From: Deuterostichococcus epilithicus
Taxonomy: Eukaryota; Chlorophyta; Trebouxiophyceae; Prasiolales; Stichococcaceae
NCBI GenBank assembly: GCA_033439295.1
Contig: JAVTLE010000015.1
Location: 1,550,001-1,614,000, forward strand
Length of the DNA: 64,000 nucleotides
Reading direction: 5' to 3'
In this document: piece after piece, positions 12,679 to 24,900 of the stretch
Numbering within the stretch: position 1 is the first letter of the stretch
How the letters are laid out: every line of letters begins with the position of its first letter
Translations under genes and position numbers: made by a program
The notes under the pieces: generated by a model
What the model was told of the DNA's origin: nothing
The model's input: the letters and a program-made list of their open reading frames with translations, nothing else
The model's database searches: none

Positions 12679-15324
12679 ATGCATGGCGGAACAGAACGCG
12701 AGGCGGCGTCGCCCTCCGGAGACCAACGCCCAACCGACCTGTTCTTGGTGCACAAGGTGAGGCACCAGTGGCGCAGCTGGTGGTTCACTGCGGGCTTGAA
12801 CACAGTGCATGCAATCTTGCAAACGCCTGGTTGCATTGACCATGAAGCTCTCCTTCTTGGTGCGGCCTGCGCATTCGACTGAGTCACCCAGGTACACCGC
12901 AATTGCAATCGCAGCGTGCGCAGACTGATGTCTCTGCTATGTGTTTGCTGCAGCTGTCGAAGCTGGACACTCTCGCTGGCCTGGCGATCAGATACAATGT
13001 CGCGGTGAGTGCTGTGCCATCTGATACCTCTTTTGGCTGCGACTGCGCTGGCTGCCTTTCTTAATTGATCATTGCTGTCACCCATCTTCACCGAAAACCA
13101 TCCATGTAGGTGTCGGACATCAAGCGGTCGAACAGCCTGCTGTCAGACTCTGCCATGTTCGCGAGGGACTCGCTGCTCATCCCCACGAGGCCGCTGCCCA
13201 TGGGGTGCGCGGCCGGTCGCTTTGCCTCCACTGCATGACTGACGAGCTTCGGACGCAGCACGCCTTGCCGCACTCTTCCGGCCGAGCAACATGACGCCCG
13301 ATCCACCTCTGTCGCTGCTGATATGTGATCCCTCTCGCGGAGTGCGTCCATCACTACCACAAGGGCAAAACCTGCCTGCTGACCAGGCTGTGCCGTGTGG
13401 ATGCAGGCACGAGTACTCTGCGTGGGCGGGCATGATTGTGACGCAGTACGGGCAGATCTCGCGCAGCCAGGACCGCCCGGTGCGCTCCTTCAGCGGCAGC
13501 GGTGGCGGGGAAAACCCGCAGCAGTCTGCCATCGCTCAGCTGCGCGCGCACTACGGCCTCAGCCCCGCGTCATCGCCCACAGCAGGTGCACACACTGTCC
13601 AGCATACCGCTTGCCACTGTGTGCGGCGTGAGAGTAACGCACAGGACACGAATGCCAGCATGCATGTGCCAGGCGTGGGCGTCAACTTCAGGAGTCCAGG
13701 ATGCTGGGGGTGCGGGGAGGATGTGGCGGAGCCTGCAGCTTTCAGACACTGATGCGTCTTGGCGGTCCCAAGCTGACACCTCGTGCCCACGGCCGCTCAT
13801 CGCAGCGCGCGGGTATGCGCACTCGGAGGACGGCTTCAGCAGCGGGCGGCCCCGCGAGGTGGAGATGCAGGACATGGGCGGTGCTCTGCCGCGGCGGCCC
13901 TCCATGCCCGATCTCAACAGCTACGCCGGCGAGCGCAACGGTGTGCTTCGTCTCTTGCTCTCTGTCGGGCTCCCCGTCCGAGTGGACGCCAGCCCCAGCA
14001 GCCAGACTCCCTGTGCACCCACTTGGAAGTCCAGCGGCAGCGCAAGGGACGAAAGCCGGCTTGTGCATGCAACTGCACAGTCGAGCACCTGCAGCTGCCA
14101 GCTTCCGAGCGGGGGTCATGCAATGACCGCAGGTGCAGTGTGTGAGGCTCTGACAACTGTATCCGCAGGCCCGCCGGTGGGTGACGAGCGGCTGCGGCGT
14201 CGGCGGGCCGGCGAGGGCGATGAGGCCTGGGGCTCACAGGACAGCGCAGCCGGCGGCGACGGTGACGTGCACGCGGGGCATATCCTGCAGCCAGGTGCAG
14301 CCCATGGCCTGCATGGACGTGTCGCTGCGGAGCTGACGGCGGCTCATCTGTTGACCTTTCGGCTTGCTGCCGCTGTGGTGGAGGCCCCACTGCGCTGGGA
14401 GAAGGGTGAAGCTTGGAGGGCACAGATGCAGAGAACGCTGACATTGCACTGTCGCGGTGTCGGGAGGCGGCGGCGGAAGCTGCCGGCTCCCACCTGTCGC
14501 CCGCCCACGTTGGATCAGTGTGCCCCCGACATTCTGCGCTGCAGCGGGGGGCGCGTCGCCGGACCGGTCAAGGGGGAGGCCGCCGCTGCGGTTTCAGTCG
14601 CCGGTCAGGGGGCCGCATGGCAGGTGACCTTTGCCTGGCAGAAGCCGCTGCTGAAACCATGCCTGCTGGAACCATGCCTCCAATCGCTGCACCGTGTCTG
14701 CTCCTTTCCTCTGAACGCACTTGGGACATCTGTAGATTCAGGGCGACTCAGACTCAGAGACTCAGACTCAAGGCTGTTTCAATTTTCTTGAAAACGAGTA
14801 TGCACCTTCCCTCTGAAAGCGCTTAGTGGTCATGGTCGAGCCAATTGTTTCTGGTGCATATGTGCGCCAGGCCACCGCACGGCGCCCCAGCACGGCAAGC
14901 GTCGGCGGGCGCCGTCGGCCCAGCCCCCGGCCGGCGGCGCGAGTCGCTGCTGGAGAGGATCAAACGCGCCGCCAGCCAGCCCGCCTTGGCGGCGCCTTCG
15001 GGGCCCTCCATAGGCAGCCTGGCAGACTCGGCGATCGCCTCCATCAGGCGGTCGCCTCCAGAATTGGGGTGAGCTTCCTTAGCAGAAAGTTGATGCCAGG
15101 ATTCAGCTGCAACGCTGTCAAGGACACTGCAAGATGTGCACAGCTCGCAAGTCAGGGTCAATTGTCGTTGTTGGATGGGCCTCCGCACTGGCCGGGGCTG
15201 CACGCTGCAGTTGCCTTGCACCAGGAAGAAGGCTGCAAAGTGTGCTGCCAGCAGGGCGAGGGGCTTGCTGCACGAGGCCGCGGCAGCGCTACAGGGCCCC
15301 AAGGACGCGCAGAAGAAGGAGTGA
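12679..15324 (+). CDS. LysM-domain protein, intracellular type
   Basis: The LysM domain sits at the very N-terminus across three exons. The first, 12679 to about 12759, begins MHGGTEREAASPSGD and ends LFLVHK. The second, about 12955-13004, reads LSKLDTLAGLAIRYNVA. The third, from about 13110, reads VSDIKRSNSLLSDSAMF then LLIPTRPLPMG. This is the layout of plant and animal LysM proteins without a secretion signal, where LysM (which binds N-acetylglucosamine polymers in other proteins) is followed by a disordered tail. The tail exons are Ser/Arg/Pro-rich: QISRSQDRPVRSFSGSGG near 13450-13580, MPDLNSYAGER near 13900, LLERIKRAASQPALAAPSG near 14940-15000, and KKAAKCAASRARGLLHEAAA near 15230-15290, ending KDAQKKE. 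Phases fit at the joins I could test. Middle exons at 14170-14630 are uncertain. No signal peptide or membrane helix is visible, and its ligand is unknown. Confidence 0.72.
14745..14770. repeat. Short GACTCA tandem repeat
   Basis: Four GACTCA hexamers are arranged as two pairs separated by GA, inside a LysM gene intron. This is a short, probably neutral repeat. Confidence 0.7.
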
Positions 15325-15962
15325 GCGGCTGAAACTGTGTCCCCAGGCATATCAGTCGACTAGCGCCTGGAGGAACATGTACAGTAGCCTTGCGAAGAAG
15401 TGGGAGTGGAACCACTGGTGTCGCCATTGCCGTTGGCTGTCATCATGCATGTGAGCAACGATTTCCTGAGTCTTGAGAGCAAATGAACACGCACGTTGCC
15501 GCCTGTATCGGCTGGAGCTCCTCGCCCACAGCTGGATCACTCTGTAAGGCGCACCAAGGCGCCTTAGGTTTGCAGTGACAGGCGGAGGTCCAAGGAACTT
15601 CTCTCGATGAGTCACCGTCACATACCGTACATGCCGTACAGAGACCCAACCCACACCGATACGCTCATGCCTTAAAGCGTCAGACCAAAGTGGGGACTGC
15701 TCAAACGGTTGGCTTGACATTGGCCTGCGTGTTCGAGAAAGGCGTCCCCACTCATCCTTTCACTCATCCAAGGCGCCAACGACTGCCTTCTCAGCGTGTG
15801 GCCAATCACACACGGCCAAGTTTGCAATCCCACTGCAGGCTTCCGCCAGAACATCTGAAAAAAGGCCTGCACCCACTGCTTGGCGTTGGATCGGTGCTGT
15901 ACGGATGCTCGAACCACGAATGAAGCTGTAGAGCGACTGACGCATTGCAATCCAGTCACATC
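15325..15962. other. Intergenic region between LysM and phosphoesterase genes
   Basis: Both neighbours are on the plus strand. The left part should be LysM 3' UTR; a TGTAA, the usual green-algal polyadenylation signal, lies near 15543. The right part should carry the phosphoesterase promoter. No other feature was seen. Confidence 0.4.
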
Positions 15963-18480
15963 ATGCGGCATGGCCAGCGGGTCTGCCACGGATGTACCAG
16001 GCACATGCCATGCCGCACCACAAGCTTAGCACGGCGTGCAGTTGCGGTGCCACCCTGCCACGCGAGTCGTTCTGCCGAGAGCTCGGATGCAGCGCTGCGG
16101 ATATGGGCGGTCAGTGACATCCACACGGATTATGCGCCGAACCTGGAGTGGGTGCGCTCGCTGGCGCACCGCGGTGACTTTGGGTGCGCTCCGCAACAAA
16201 TTTCCAAGAAGGCACGCCTGCACCACGGTAAACATGTGCCTTGAGACCGCCAGGGACTGCACATCTCTGAATGCTGCTCGCGACCTCACGGCGGCTGAGC
16301 CCCGGCTTCGTGGCCCCTCCGCAGGCCGTCAGATGTGCTGCTGCTTGCCGGCGATGTGTCAGAGGACCTCAGGGTATTGCGGCAGACGCTTGAATGCCTG
16401 CGCGACACATTTGGAAGGGTTTTCTTCCTTCCGGGCAACCATGAGCTGTGGCTGCGAGGTGGCGCACAGGACCCTAGGTGAGTGGCATGCTTCTTCCTTC
16501 CTGACTACATTTCCACGTGCATCACAATCGGCAGGTCGCCAGACCAGCCGCATGGTTTGGTGCGTGGCAGGAACGGCGGCGCGGGTGACTCGTGGGAAAA
16601 GCTGCAGCTGATTTTCCAGCTGTGCACCGAGCTCGGCGTCTCCACCAGGTCTCCTTTCCCTTGATTAGCGCTCCTGCATCATCAGATGCAGTGTCATGGT
16701 TACGAATCCAGAGGCCTGCTGTGTGACCAGCGGCAGAGGCACTTCTGCCCATGTCATTGCCGCCGAGTGGAGCACGACAGCCATTGCCCAGAGGCTGCAA
16801 CTAATCGACGTATCACTCCGATGTTTCCTCCAGGCCGGAGCGCCTGGGCAACGTGTGGGTTGTGCCGCTGCAGTCGTGGCACCACCGCAGCTTTGACAGG
16901 GAGCCCGAGGTGCCCGGCCTGCCCGCCGCCGCGGTGCTGACCATACACGACTATGCCGCCTGCGCCTGGCCGCACTTCATTCCAGGCAGCTCCCTGCCTC
17001 CCTCACGATCAGCCAACCCAGCCTGGTTCCGGAGGCTCGGAGGCGTTGAGAAGGGGTGTCTGTCCGGGACCTGGGCATGGAAGTGGCATGTCACGGGGGG
17101 ATGCTGGCGCCGAGGTGCAGCTCTGTCGTGACAATGCCTTGACCTGCTGGCCATGCTTGCTACAGGCGGCGGCAAGGCCGGCAGCCTGGGCCTAGCACAG
17201 TGGATGGACGACCTGAATGAGGGCATCTGGGACGAAGCCGAGAGGCACTCGTGCGACGTCGTATCGCTGTCGCACTTCCTGCCTCACCAGGCGAGCTTGA
17301 TGTGCCCAATCTTTCAGTGCAGCTGTTCGGGGGGCCTTCGTAGGCCTTTCCATCTTCATAGTTTTGTCGCATGCCGAATGAGTGCTACTGCACCGAATCC
17401 GATGGTGCCGGTTCAATGCCTGGCAGGAGCTGCTGCCCGAGAAGCGCTTCTTGTACTTCCCGCACCTGGCCAAGGCTGCAGGTGAGTTTTGTTGAAGTGA
17501 CGTGTCCAGCCTTACATAGAGCAGACACGCATTCAGTCTGGCTCCTGCACACGAGCCGTGTGCACCTTCGTGACTCAGCAGCGATTTCGATCCTTGATTG
17601 GCCGTGCCGCCTGCTGCATTTTGCTTCTGCAGGTTCCGACCCGCTCGCGGCGCGCCTCACGACCCTGCGACCCGACATCCACGTGTTTGGGCACACGCAC
17701 TTCAGCTGGAACATGAGCCTCCATGGTGTGGACCTGCTCATTGTGCTGCAGCCGGCTGCGACCAACCCAGGGCTTCACACTGTGACGGCGTGAGCAACCT
17801 GTCGGTGTTGCCGACACGCTCAACGTCCACATCAAGCAGCAATCAAATCATCAGGCTCGATTGGCCATTTTCACCGTGCGCAGGCACACGTTACATCCAG
17901 GCGCCGCTGGCGTACCCCTCCGAGCGGCGGAGGCGGCTGCCGTCGCTGTCTTTCCAGGCTGCCTCTGCGCCCCAGGTTGGTTCAAAACTGTCACTCGAAA
18001 CAGTCTCTGCGAGCCCCCTGCAGACAGGTTGTAACAGCCGACCGCGTAGGGCTCGTCGACCGGCAAGCGTCATCAGTGCCAGCAAACCTCGTCGGTCATG
18101 CATGCTCGTTTGGTGTTGCTCAGGGGCAAGCGCAACCAGACGCCGCACGAGACGACGCTGCACCGCCAGAGTGGCTGCCGGTACTCATCTACACAGCCAC
18201 CTCGGTGGCAGAGGCACGCAGCCCGCCGGGCAACAGCACGGCGCCGCAGCAGGGTATGGCGTCTCGTGGCAGGAGCAGCGCTGACGGTTGGGACGCCGGA
18301 TTGGGTGACGGCGCCGTGCAGCTGCGGCATGGGCGGGTGTGCGCGCAAAACCTGAAAGCGCACTGGTCAGAGTATTACAAGGCCAACCCACGGGATCCGA
18401 GCAACACGCGGCTGGCGCCTTGGGTGGAGCGCGCGTTCCAGCGGCGGCGGGAGCGGCGAAAGGGGGCAGCGGCAGACTGA
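15963..18480 (+). CDS. Calcineurin-like metallophosphoesterase, probably plastid targeted
   Basis: The full set of two-metal phosphoesterase motifs appears in order: AVSDIHTDY (D-x-H) near 16110; LLLAGDVSEDL near 16340; FFLPGNHELW near 16425-16455; LSHFLPHQ near 17270-17290; and HVFGHTHFSWNM near 17680-17720. Other conserved exons read SWEKLQLIFQLCTELGV (16590-16640), LGNVWVVPLQSWHH (16840-16885), GSLGLAQWMDDLNEGIWDEA (17180-17240) and FLYFPHLAKAAG (17450-17480). A C-terminal exon with QNLKAHWSEYYKANPRDPS ends in an Arg-rich tail at 18480. The first roughly 45 residues are rich in Arg, Ala, Ser and Cys with few acidic residues, consistent with a chloroplast transit peptide. The substrate cannot be told from sequence. 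The start at 15963 is the first ATG in frame with the D-x-H exon. Confidence 0.85.
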
Positions 18481-18928
18481 AGATGTGCCGGAGTCTGGCA
18501 CAGAGACCAGCAATGCATGTACAATGTTGGCAGGGTCTGCCGTGATCTTAGGTTTGAAGTGCTGTGTGCCGCGTTGAGAACTATTTGCTGTGTACGTCAG
18601 GTACCTAGCTTGACGGTCCCCTGACGACCCAAGCACTTTTCTGAGGTGATGTCCTGCTGCTTGCTGCAAGGCGGATGCAATGATCGGGGGAAGTTGTGAA
18701 AGCGAGGACGGGAACGAAAGAAGCAGGCTGTGACCTCCAATTTCAGCACGATGTCAAATCTGACTGACGAGTCACCTTGTCGAGCATCAAATTTGTTCGC
18801 GTACACACAATGCGCCACTCATCCTGCAGGGTGCGTGTGACTGCTGTCGCGTACTGCATGCGCTTTACAGTCACGGCGTATTTTCTCCACGCCATGCTGC
18901 TGCACCCCGGCCTTCACTGAGATCATGA
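18481..18928. other. Convergent 3' intergenic region
   Basis: The phosphoesterase and KCBP genes converge here. A TTACA near 18863 gives TGTAA on the minus strand about 65 bases past the KCBP stop, a plausible polyadenylation signal. No other element was seen. Confidence 0.4.
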
Positions 18929-21900
18929 TCAATGTGGCGTGGCGGCATCGGGACTCGGCGCCCTCCGCGCCTCCTGAATGTCCTGCGATGCATGGTCCAG
19001 CCCCCACGGCATCAGCGTTTCGATGCAACTCAGTCCAGTTTGGCCACCACCACCTGCACAGACACGCACTCAGACCCGCAGGAAGGATCCGAGGCACAAG
19101 CATGCGCCTGTCTCCTTGGGGGCTATTCACCTCACCAGGCGAGTCATGCGTTCGAGGTCGGAACACAAATGGGCGTGCAAAGAGGCGGCACCTGCAGCTC
19201 GGCGGCGGCACGCTGCTCCGTGGACAGCCCGGCGCGCTCCTTCCAGAACTCCACCTGCTGCCGCAGCTTGACCACGTCCTTGCTGACCTCGTTGCGCGAC
19301 ACGTCGTTCTTGATCGTGCGTACCCGCGTCGCATACTGCGCGGGGATTGCAGGGAATGGGTTGGTTGATGCCTGCAACGGCTGTCGAACCGCGATGTCGA
19401 GGCGTGAAGGAAAGAGGAGCTTGGCAGGCTCGTTGTGCATTCGAGTCCCCGCCATCGTGCACGGCAACATCTGGCGGCATTGTTCCCCTGGACGGGCGGC
19501 TGACGACTTCGTGTGAGTGTGGCACTCGCTCAAGGCGCAAGCCACAGGCCAACACGCTGCGGGATGGGGCAAACGAGGCAGTCACAGGAGGCAAACCTGC
19601 AGCGAGGTCTGCGTCTCGTCGAGGTTTGAGTCTGTGGGCGACACATTGACAAACATGAGCGTCTTGGCAGTGCCGCCCAGGCTGTCGCTCATCAGCATCG
19701 TCAGCTTATGGTTGCGGTAGGGTATGTGCGCCTGCGCGGACACCACCCAGGCTTCGGCACACTTCCAGGAGTGTCAGCGCAGTATCCGGTCGCACTGCTA
19801 GGTGTTGTCGATGCAGCAGCAGGAGAGCAAAGACTTCCTGCTTGTGACCGCAGGGGTTGACGACATTTGACAGGACTTGGCACGGCCAGACAGCGCAGTG
19901 AGGGCCCATCGCAAATGCGAAAGTCAACCCCCGGTTGGTCAGCCTGGACCACAGCAGGCGTGCGCACCGACTCGCCGGCGAGGGCGGCAATGACGTCGCC
20001 GAGCGCCGACAGAGACTTGTTGATGGCCTGTGCCTCCTTCAGCTGCTCCCCCGCGCTGCCGCTCTTCTTCACCCTGTGCGGCAGCATGCCAATCAGGACC
20101 GGGCTTCAGCAGGGGACTGGTTCGAACGTAGGTTGGGGTGAAACGTGTTGACTGCCATTTGATCATACACTTGATTACGGCTGGGGTTGCGACCATGGCA
20201 CGGTCATTCTTTTCTGCGTGAATGTTCAGCGACCGCAGTTGTCTGCAACTGCGCAGGATTGGACTGGGGTGGAACTTCTCGACGGCCATGTGGTTCTCCA
20301 CAAGAAACTTGGACACTGCTGGGGTTGCGACCATGGCACAGTCGCCCACGTGAATTTTCAAGCGATCGCAGTCGTCTGCAACTGCACCAGGATCTTTCAA
20401 CGGTCCGTGAACACAGTCGAGCATACAGCGCACCGCTCGGAGCCGGCCAGGTCAACGAAGCTGAGCTTGCCGCGTGTGACGTTCTGCGTCTGCAGGTTGG
20501 TGGACGTGATGATGATGGACACAATCAGGTGGCTGCGGCTGGACTCCCGGTTCATCTGCATGGTCGCAAGATAGCAGCGTCATCATAAATTCCTCCCTGT
20601 GTCTACCCCCAGCGGAAACCCAGCGCTCTGATCACGACCTCAGAGGACAGTTGGCCACGAGGGCGGCGCAGTAGCATGCTCCGCCGGCCGACAGACCAAC
20701 ACCACCTGTGATACGAAGCATGGCGCGGGCTCTTGCTGTGTCGCCTTTCACAGCGTGAAACCAAGAGCAGCGGTGCCTGGACGCACCTGGGTGGCAGACA
20801 CGTGGCGGCTCTTCTGGCCGGCCTCGATGACGGCCCACAGCTGCTTCGCGGAAGTGACCTCCACGACGGTGGCTCCTGGCACCACTACCAAGCCCTTACC
20901 GTCCTTCTTGATTTCCAGCTTCGGCGCCTTGCCCGCCTGCTTGCCGCCGGAAGCAGCACCACAGGTGTCAGGACCCGTCTGGCAGTCTGGGATTGTCATT
21001 GGTTGGGGGCCAAGCCTTCTTTGAGGTCCTCGCCAAGAAGAGACCAGGCATCTGTGCGAGCTGCAGGCAGCAGTCGAGCAGCTGCAGGAGTAGGGCGAGG
21101 CTAGGGCGACAGGGGAAGCCGTGGACTGATGAGTGGCAAGCGCAGCGCGCAGCGAGAAGGGTGCAGCGCAGCCTTCGAGGATCCGCCAAAGTCTGCACCG
21201 GGCGACTGAGGTCAATTTCACATCAAGTTCGAATCGCGCGCCTTCTGCAGTAGCCTTGCGATACGGGGGCGGGCGCTGCCGCCGCCATGGAGGAGACACC
21301 AAACGAGGAGAGGGGCCCAGGCTGCGGGCCCAGACAGCGAACCTCGGGGGTGGCCTTGCGGTCGGGGGGCGGGCGCAGGAGGTCGCACAGGTCGTCCTGG
21401 TACAGCTCCAGCATGTAGGCGGACACCGAGAAGCTCGCCTTCCTCGCGTCAGCGTTCAGCACTGCGCCGCAGAGGCGCCGGCAAGCTGTGAGTCTGTGCT
21501 CTCTTGGTGAGCGGTCAGCGCTTGCAGCGGGAGGCCGCGGCCAGCCCTCGGGGCGCGGTCATCCTCTCATCGCCACTGGGGCCTTGACGTGCCGTCCAGG
21601 CTGCGGCCAACCGTCTCATACGCCATGACAGTTGCCATCTGACAGTGCGGAGGACGACGGGTGCAGGTCGGGACGGCGGACAGACCAACAGCTGAATAGA
21701 CTGACCTCGGAATAGCTCCTCCACGCCGCGCGGCGCCAGCCCGGGCGCCTTTGGGTTGCCCGCCATCGTGTGCGTCTTGCCTGCAGAAATGCGCACGAGC
21801 CGAGAGTTGAGCAGTCCGTGTAAGGAGCAGAGGCTGGACGGTTCCGAGGCGCCTGCAGCTGCAGCAGGCTGCCCAAGCGGTTGTTGCGCCGTGTTGCAGG

Positions 21901-24900
21901 CGCCCCCGTGCGCACCGGAGCCGGTCTGGCCGTAGGCGAAGATGCAGACATTGTAGCCATCGACCGCCGAGCGCACCAGGTGCTTCGTGTCCTCGAACAC
22001 CTATGCGGGATATTCCCAACAATGTGATGTCATGGAAACAACCAGTGGCCCGGCGCACATCGACACACACAGCCCTGCCGCAGAATGGTGCACGTGAACC
22101 TGCGGCCCACCAGGATCCCTGGATGCCAAAACTTTTGACTGATGTTGATGGGAATGCTGTTCGGCTCCGCATGACGCATCAGACGTCGACATGCCGTCAG
22201 CTCCAGGCACCTGCTCCTGAGAGGCCTCCGGCGCGAAGACCGCGTCAAAGTTGTACTCGCGGGGGGCGCCCTTCCACATGTGCGTCACTGTCAGCTCGTC
22301 TGGCACGTTCAGCGCGGCCGCCTGCCCCTTGGCCGCCTCGAACTCCAGCATCGGCCGGATGCGTGCGTACACCCGGATCTTGCCCTGCACACCACAATGT
22401 CTCATCGTCCTGAAGTCAGAATCGTCCCAGCACACCGTGACTCCGCGACTGTCGCGCCAGCGAGCGCTCAGCGCTGCAGGGTCCGGGGCGGCATGTGTCC
22501 AAACCCTGAGGGGGGCAGAAGATGCCACACAGCCGACGGACCTGCGCGAGGAGTGCGCATGCAGACCCCCCTCTGCACGTGGCCGCAGTTGTCCGGCCGG
22601 GGCGCCGCTCGAAAGCAAAGGCCACAGGGGCTCCCCTCTGGATTGTCCAGAGTCGGCAAGGGTCCGCAAGGTTTTTTAATTTTATAAAACAAGCGGGGCA
22701 CCTTGAGGTCCTCCATGGCGTTGTGGGTCTTCTTGCGGGCGAGCGCCTCATCGCGGTAGAGGCGGTCCAGCTCGTCCAGGCGGCGCGCCTGCGTCTCGAT
22801 GAGCGCCGCCTGCCCCTTCTCCCGCCGCGCCACGTCTTCCCGCAGCTCCCGCAGCTCCTCCAGCTCCGCCATGTCGCCCTTGAACTGCAGGGTTTTAGGG
22901 CGCCGACGGCGTTGAGAGGGGCGCAAGCTGCTGGACCCATTGCAGACACGTGCGGCAGCTCTCCTGCAGCTCCTCCAGCTCTGGCAGCGTCGCCCTTGAG
23001 TAACACACAGAAGGCGGCAGTAATGTCACTGCAGAGTGCGGATGTCTGATATCATTGGCTCCACTGTAGATATGCATACGGCAGCCCGCGCTCCCCCGGA
23101 TCCGCCATGTCGCGATTGAATCACGTCAAGGGAGTTGACACACAGGGAAGTTTGCAGCAGAGTTGGGCGATGTTCCTGTGCCGGGAGCACCATGGATCTG
23201 TGAGCGGTGCTCTGCAGGTCCTGCGTGTTTTGTAGGTGTGTATGTGACGGTCGAGACAAGCACTGTCTCCTGGAAGAGCACATCTCCCGTGCGCATGTGC
23301 ATGGCGCCGAAGGCCGCCGCCGCAAGGTCCAGCTACAAGCGCTTTCCGCAGCAGCACTCGGCACGGAGGGCGACAGCAGGGAGCGCCTCGCCTGGCTGAG
23401 CTGGCCCTGCGCCTCGGCCAGCTGCCCCTGCGTCGCCGCCAGCTCCTGCACCATGCCGTTGACCTGGCCGTCCTTGGCCGCCAGCTGCGCCCGCAGCTCC
23501 GCGCGCGCCGCCGCCAGCTCGCCGCCGGCCTTCTCGACCTCCGCCTCCCGCGCCGCCGCCTGCCGCGCCAGCTTGCTGGCCAGCAGCTCCGCCTCCTGCC
23601 GCGCGTCGCGGACCGCCACCTCCTGCGCCCTCAGCCTGCGGGGGCGGCGACAGGGCCGGTGCACATTGGCGGCACACATCACCAGCGACACCGCAGGGTC
23701 AGCGGGCAGCAGCCAGCGTCCTCGGCAGCTCACCGCCATCGCATGACGGCGCACACGGACTGCTCATGCGCATCGGACTGTGGAGCTGCTGACAGCGCCG
23801 AATGTCTGGCTACCAGTGCAGTGTTTGGAGGAGCTGTCAGCACCAGCGATAGCAGCTGCTGCAACCGCGCACTTGTCGTTGGCCGCCTTGAGCTCTGCGG
23901 TCAGCGCAAGGACCTTCTCCTCCAGCTGGCGAGTGCGCTCCGACACCTCGGGCGGCGGCGGCGGCGCGGCCACCTCCGCCACCGCCGCCGTCACCGCGAT
24001 CTTCACCGCCTGCATACATGCACCGCAAAGGGCGTTTGACACTGCAACTGCATTGCTCTGGGTCAGCCAGAGCCGTCGGGGTGGTTTCGGGGGCGCCGCT
24101 GACCTCGCAGCAGAGGCACCACCGATACGCTGTTGCAGCGCATGCCTCGGAGGATCACGGCAACCCTGCGCAGATCACTGCTGTGTGCGAATGCAACCTC
24201 CATCTCGAAACCCCCACCTGATGCTTGTCCTTGTGCGCATTGGCCAGGTGGCTGCGCGCTGCAGCCAGCTCATTGGTCAGCGCCTCGCAGTCGCGTGCCA
24301 GGTGGTCGAGCCGGTCGATGTCCGACGCCTGCGGGGTGTCAGAATGCACTCTTCAGCCGCCTGTGGGATGCGCCTGCCAGACCGCGGACATCGTCAGCCA
24401 CACACTGGCTGCTCTGCAGTGGCTGAAGAGCAACTGCCACGACATGTGTGCAGGAGGGGGAGGCAATCCAGTGGCTGCAGCGACAGAATGATGCTCTGCC
24501 CCGTGCGTGGGGGACGTGAGCGTTCTGTAACTTGTGATGCCACGAGTTACACCGCCCGCATACTGTGACAGCTGCCGCTAGGATCTCCGGCCCAGGCAGG
24601 CGGCTGCCGTCCCCACCTTGTTTCCGTCTTCCATGGCGAGCCGCTCCCGCGCTTCAGCCAGCGCCTCCTCCAGACTGGCCTGCTGCGCTGCTGTCGCCGC
24701 CGCTGCCGCCTGCATCTGCTCCACCCTGCGGCGGAACGGTGTGAGGAAGGTTCAACCTTCCAGGCGGTGGCAGGCAACGGGGGCCAGCAAGCTATATTGC
24801 TCGATGTGGTCGTTGACGTGAGATGCTGTGGGTGGAGTCGTGTTCTCCTCAAGTGCCGCTCTGGCAGCGTGCAATCGCACACCTCAAGGGCGAGGTCTGG

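Noticed and set aside
13502-14791. 429-codon plus-strand open frame
   Set aside because: It runs through several LysM-gene introns and mixes frames; conserved exons and splice joins explain the coding content better.
19939-20433. 164-codon minus-strand open frame with an internal repeat
   Set aside because: The frame is created by the tandem intronic repeat in KCBP; motor-domain exons on both sides splice around it.
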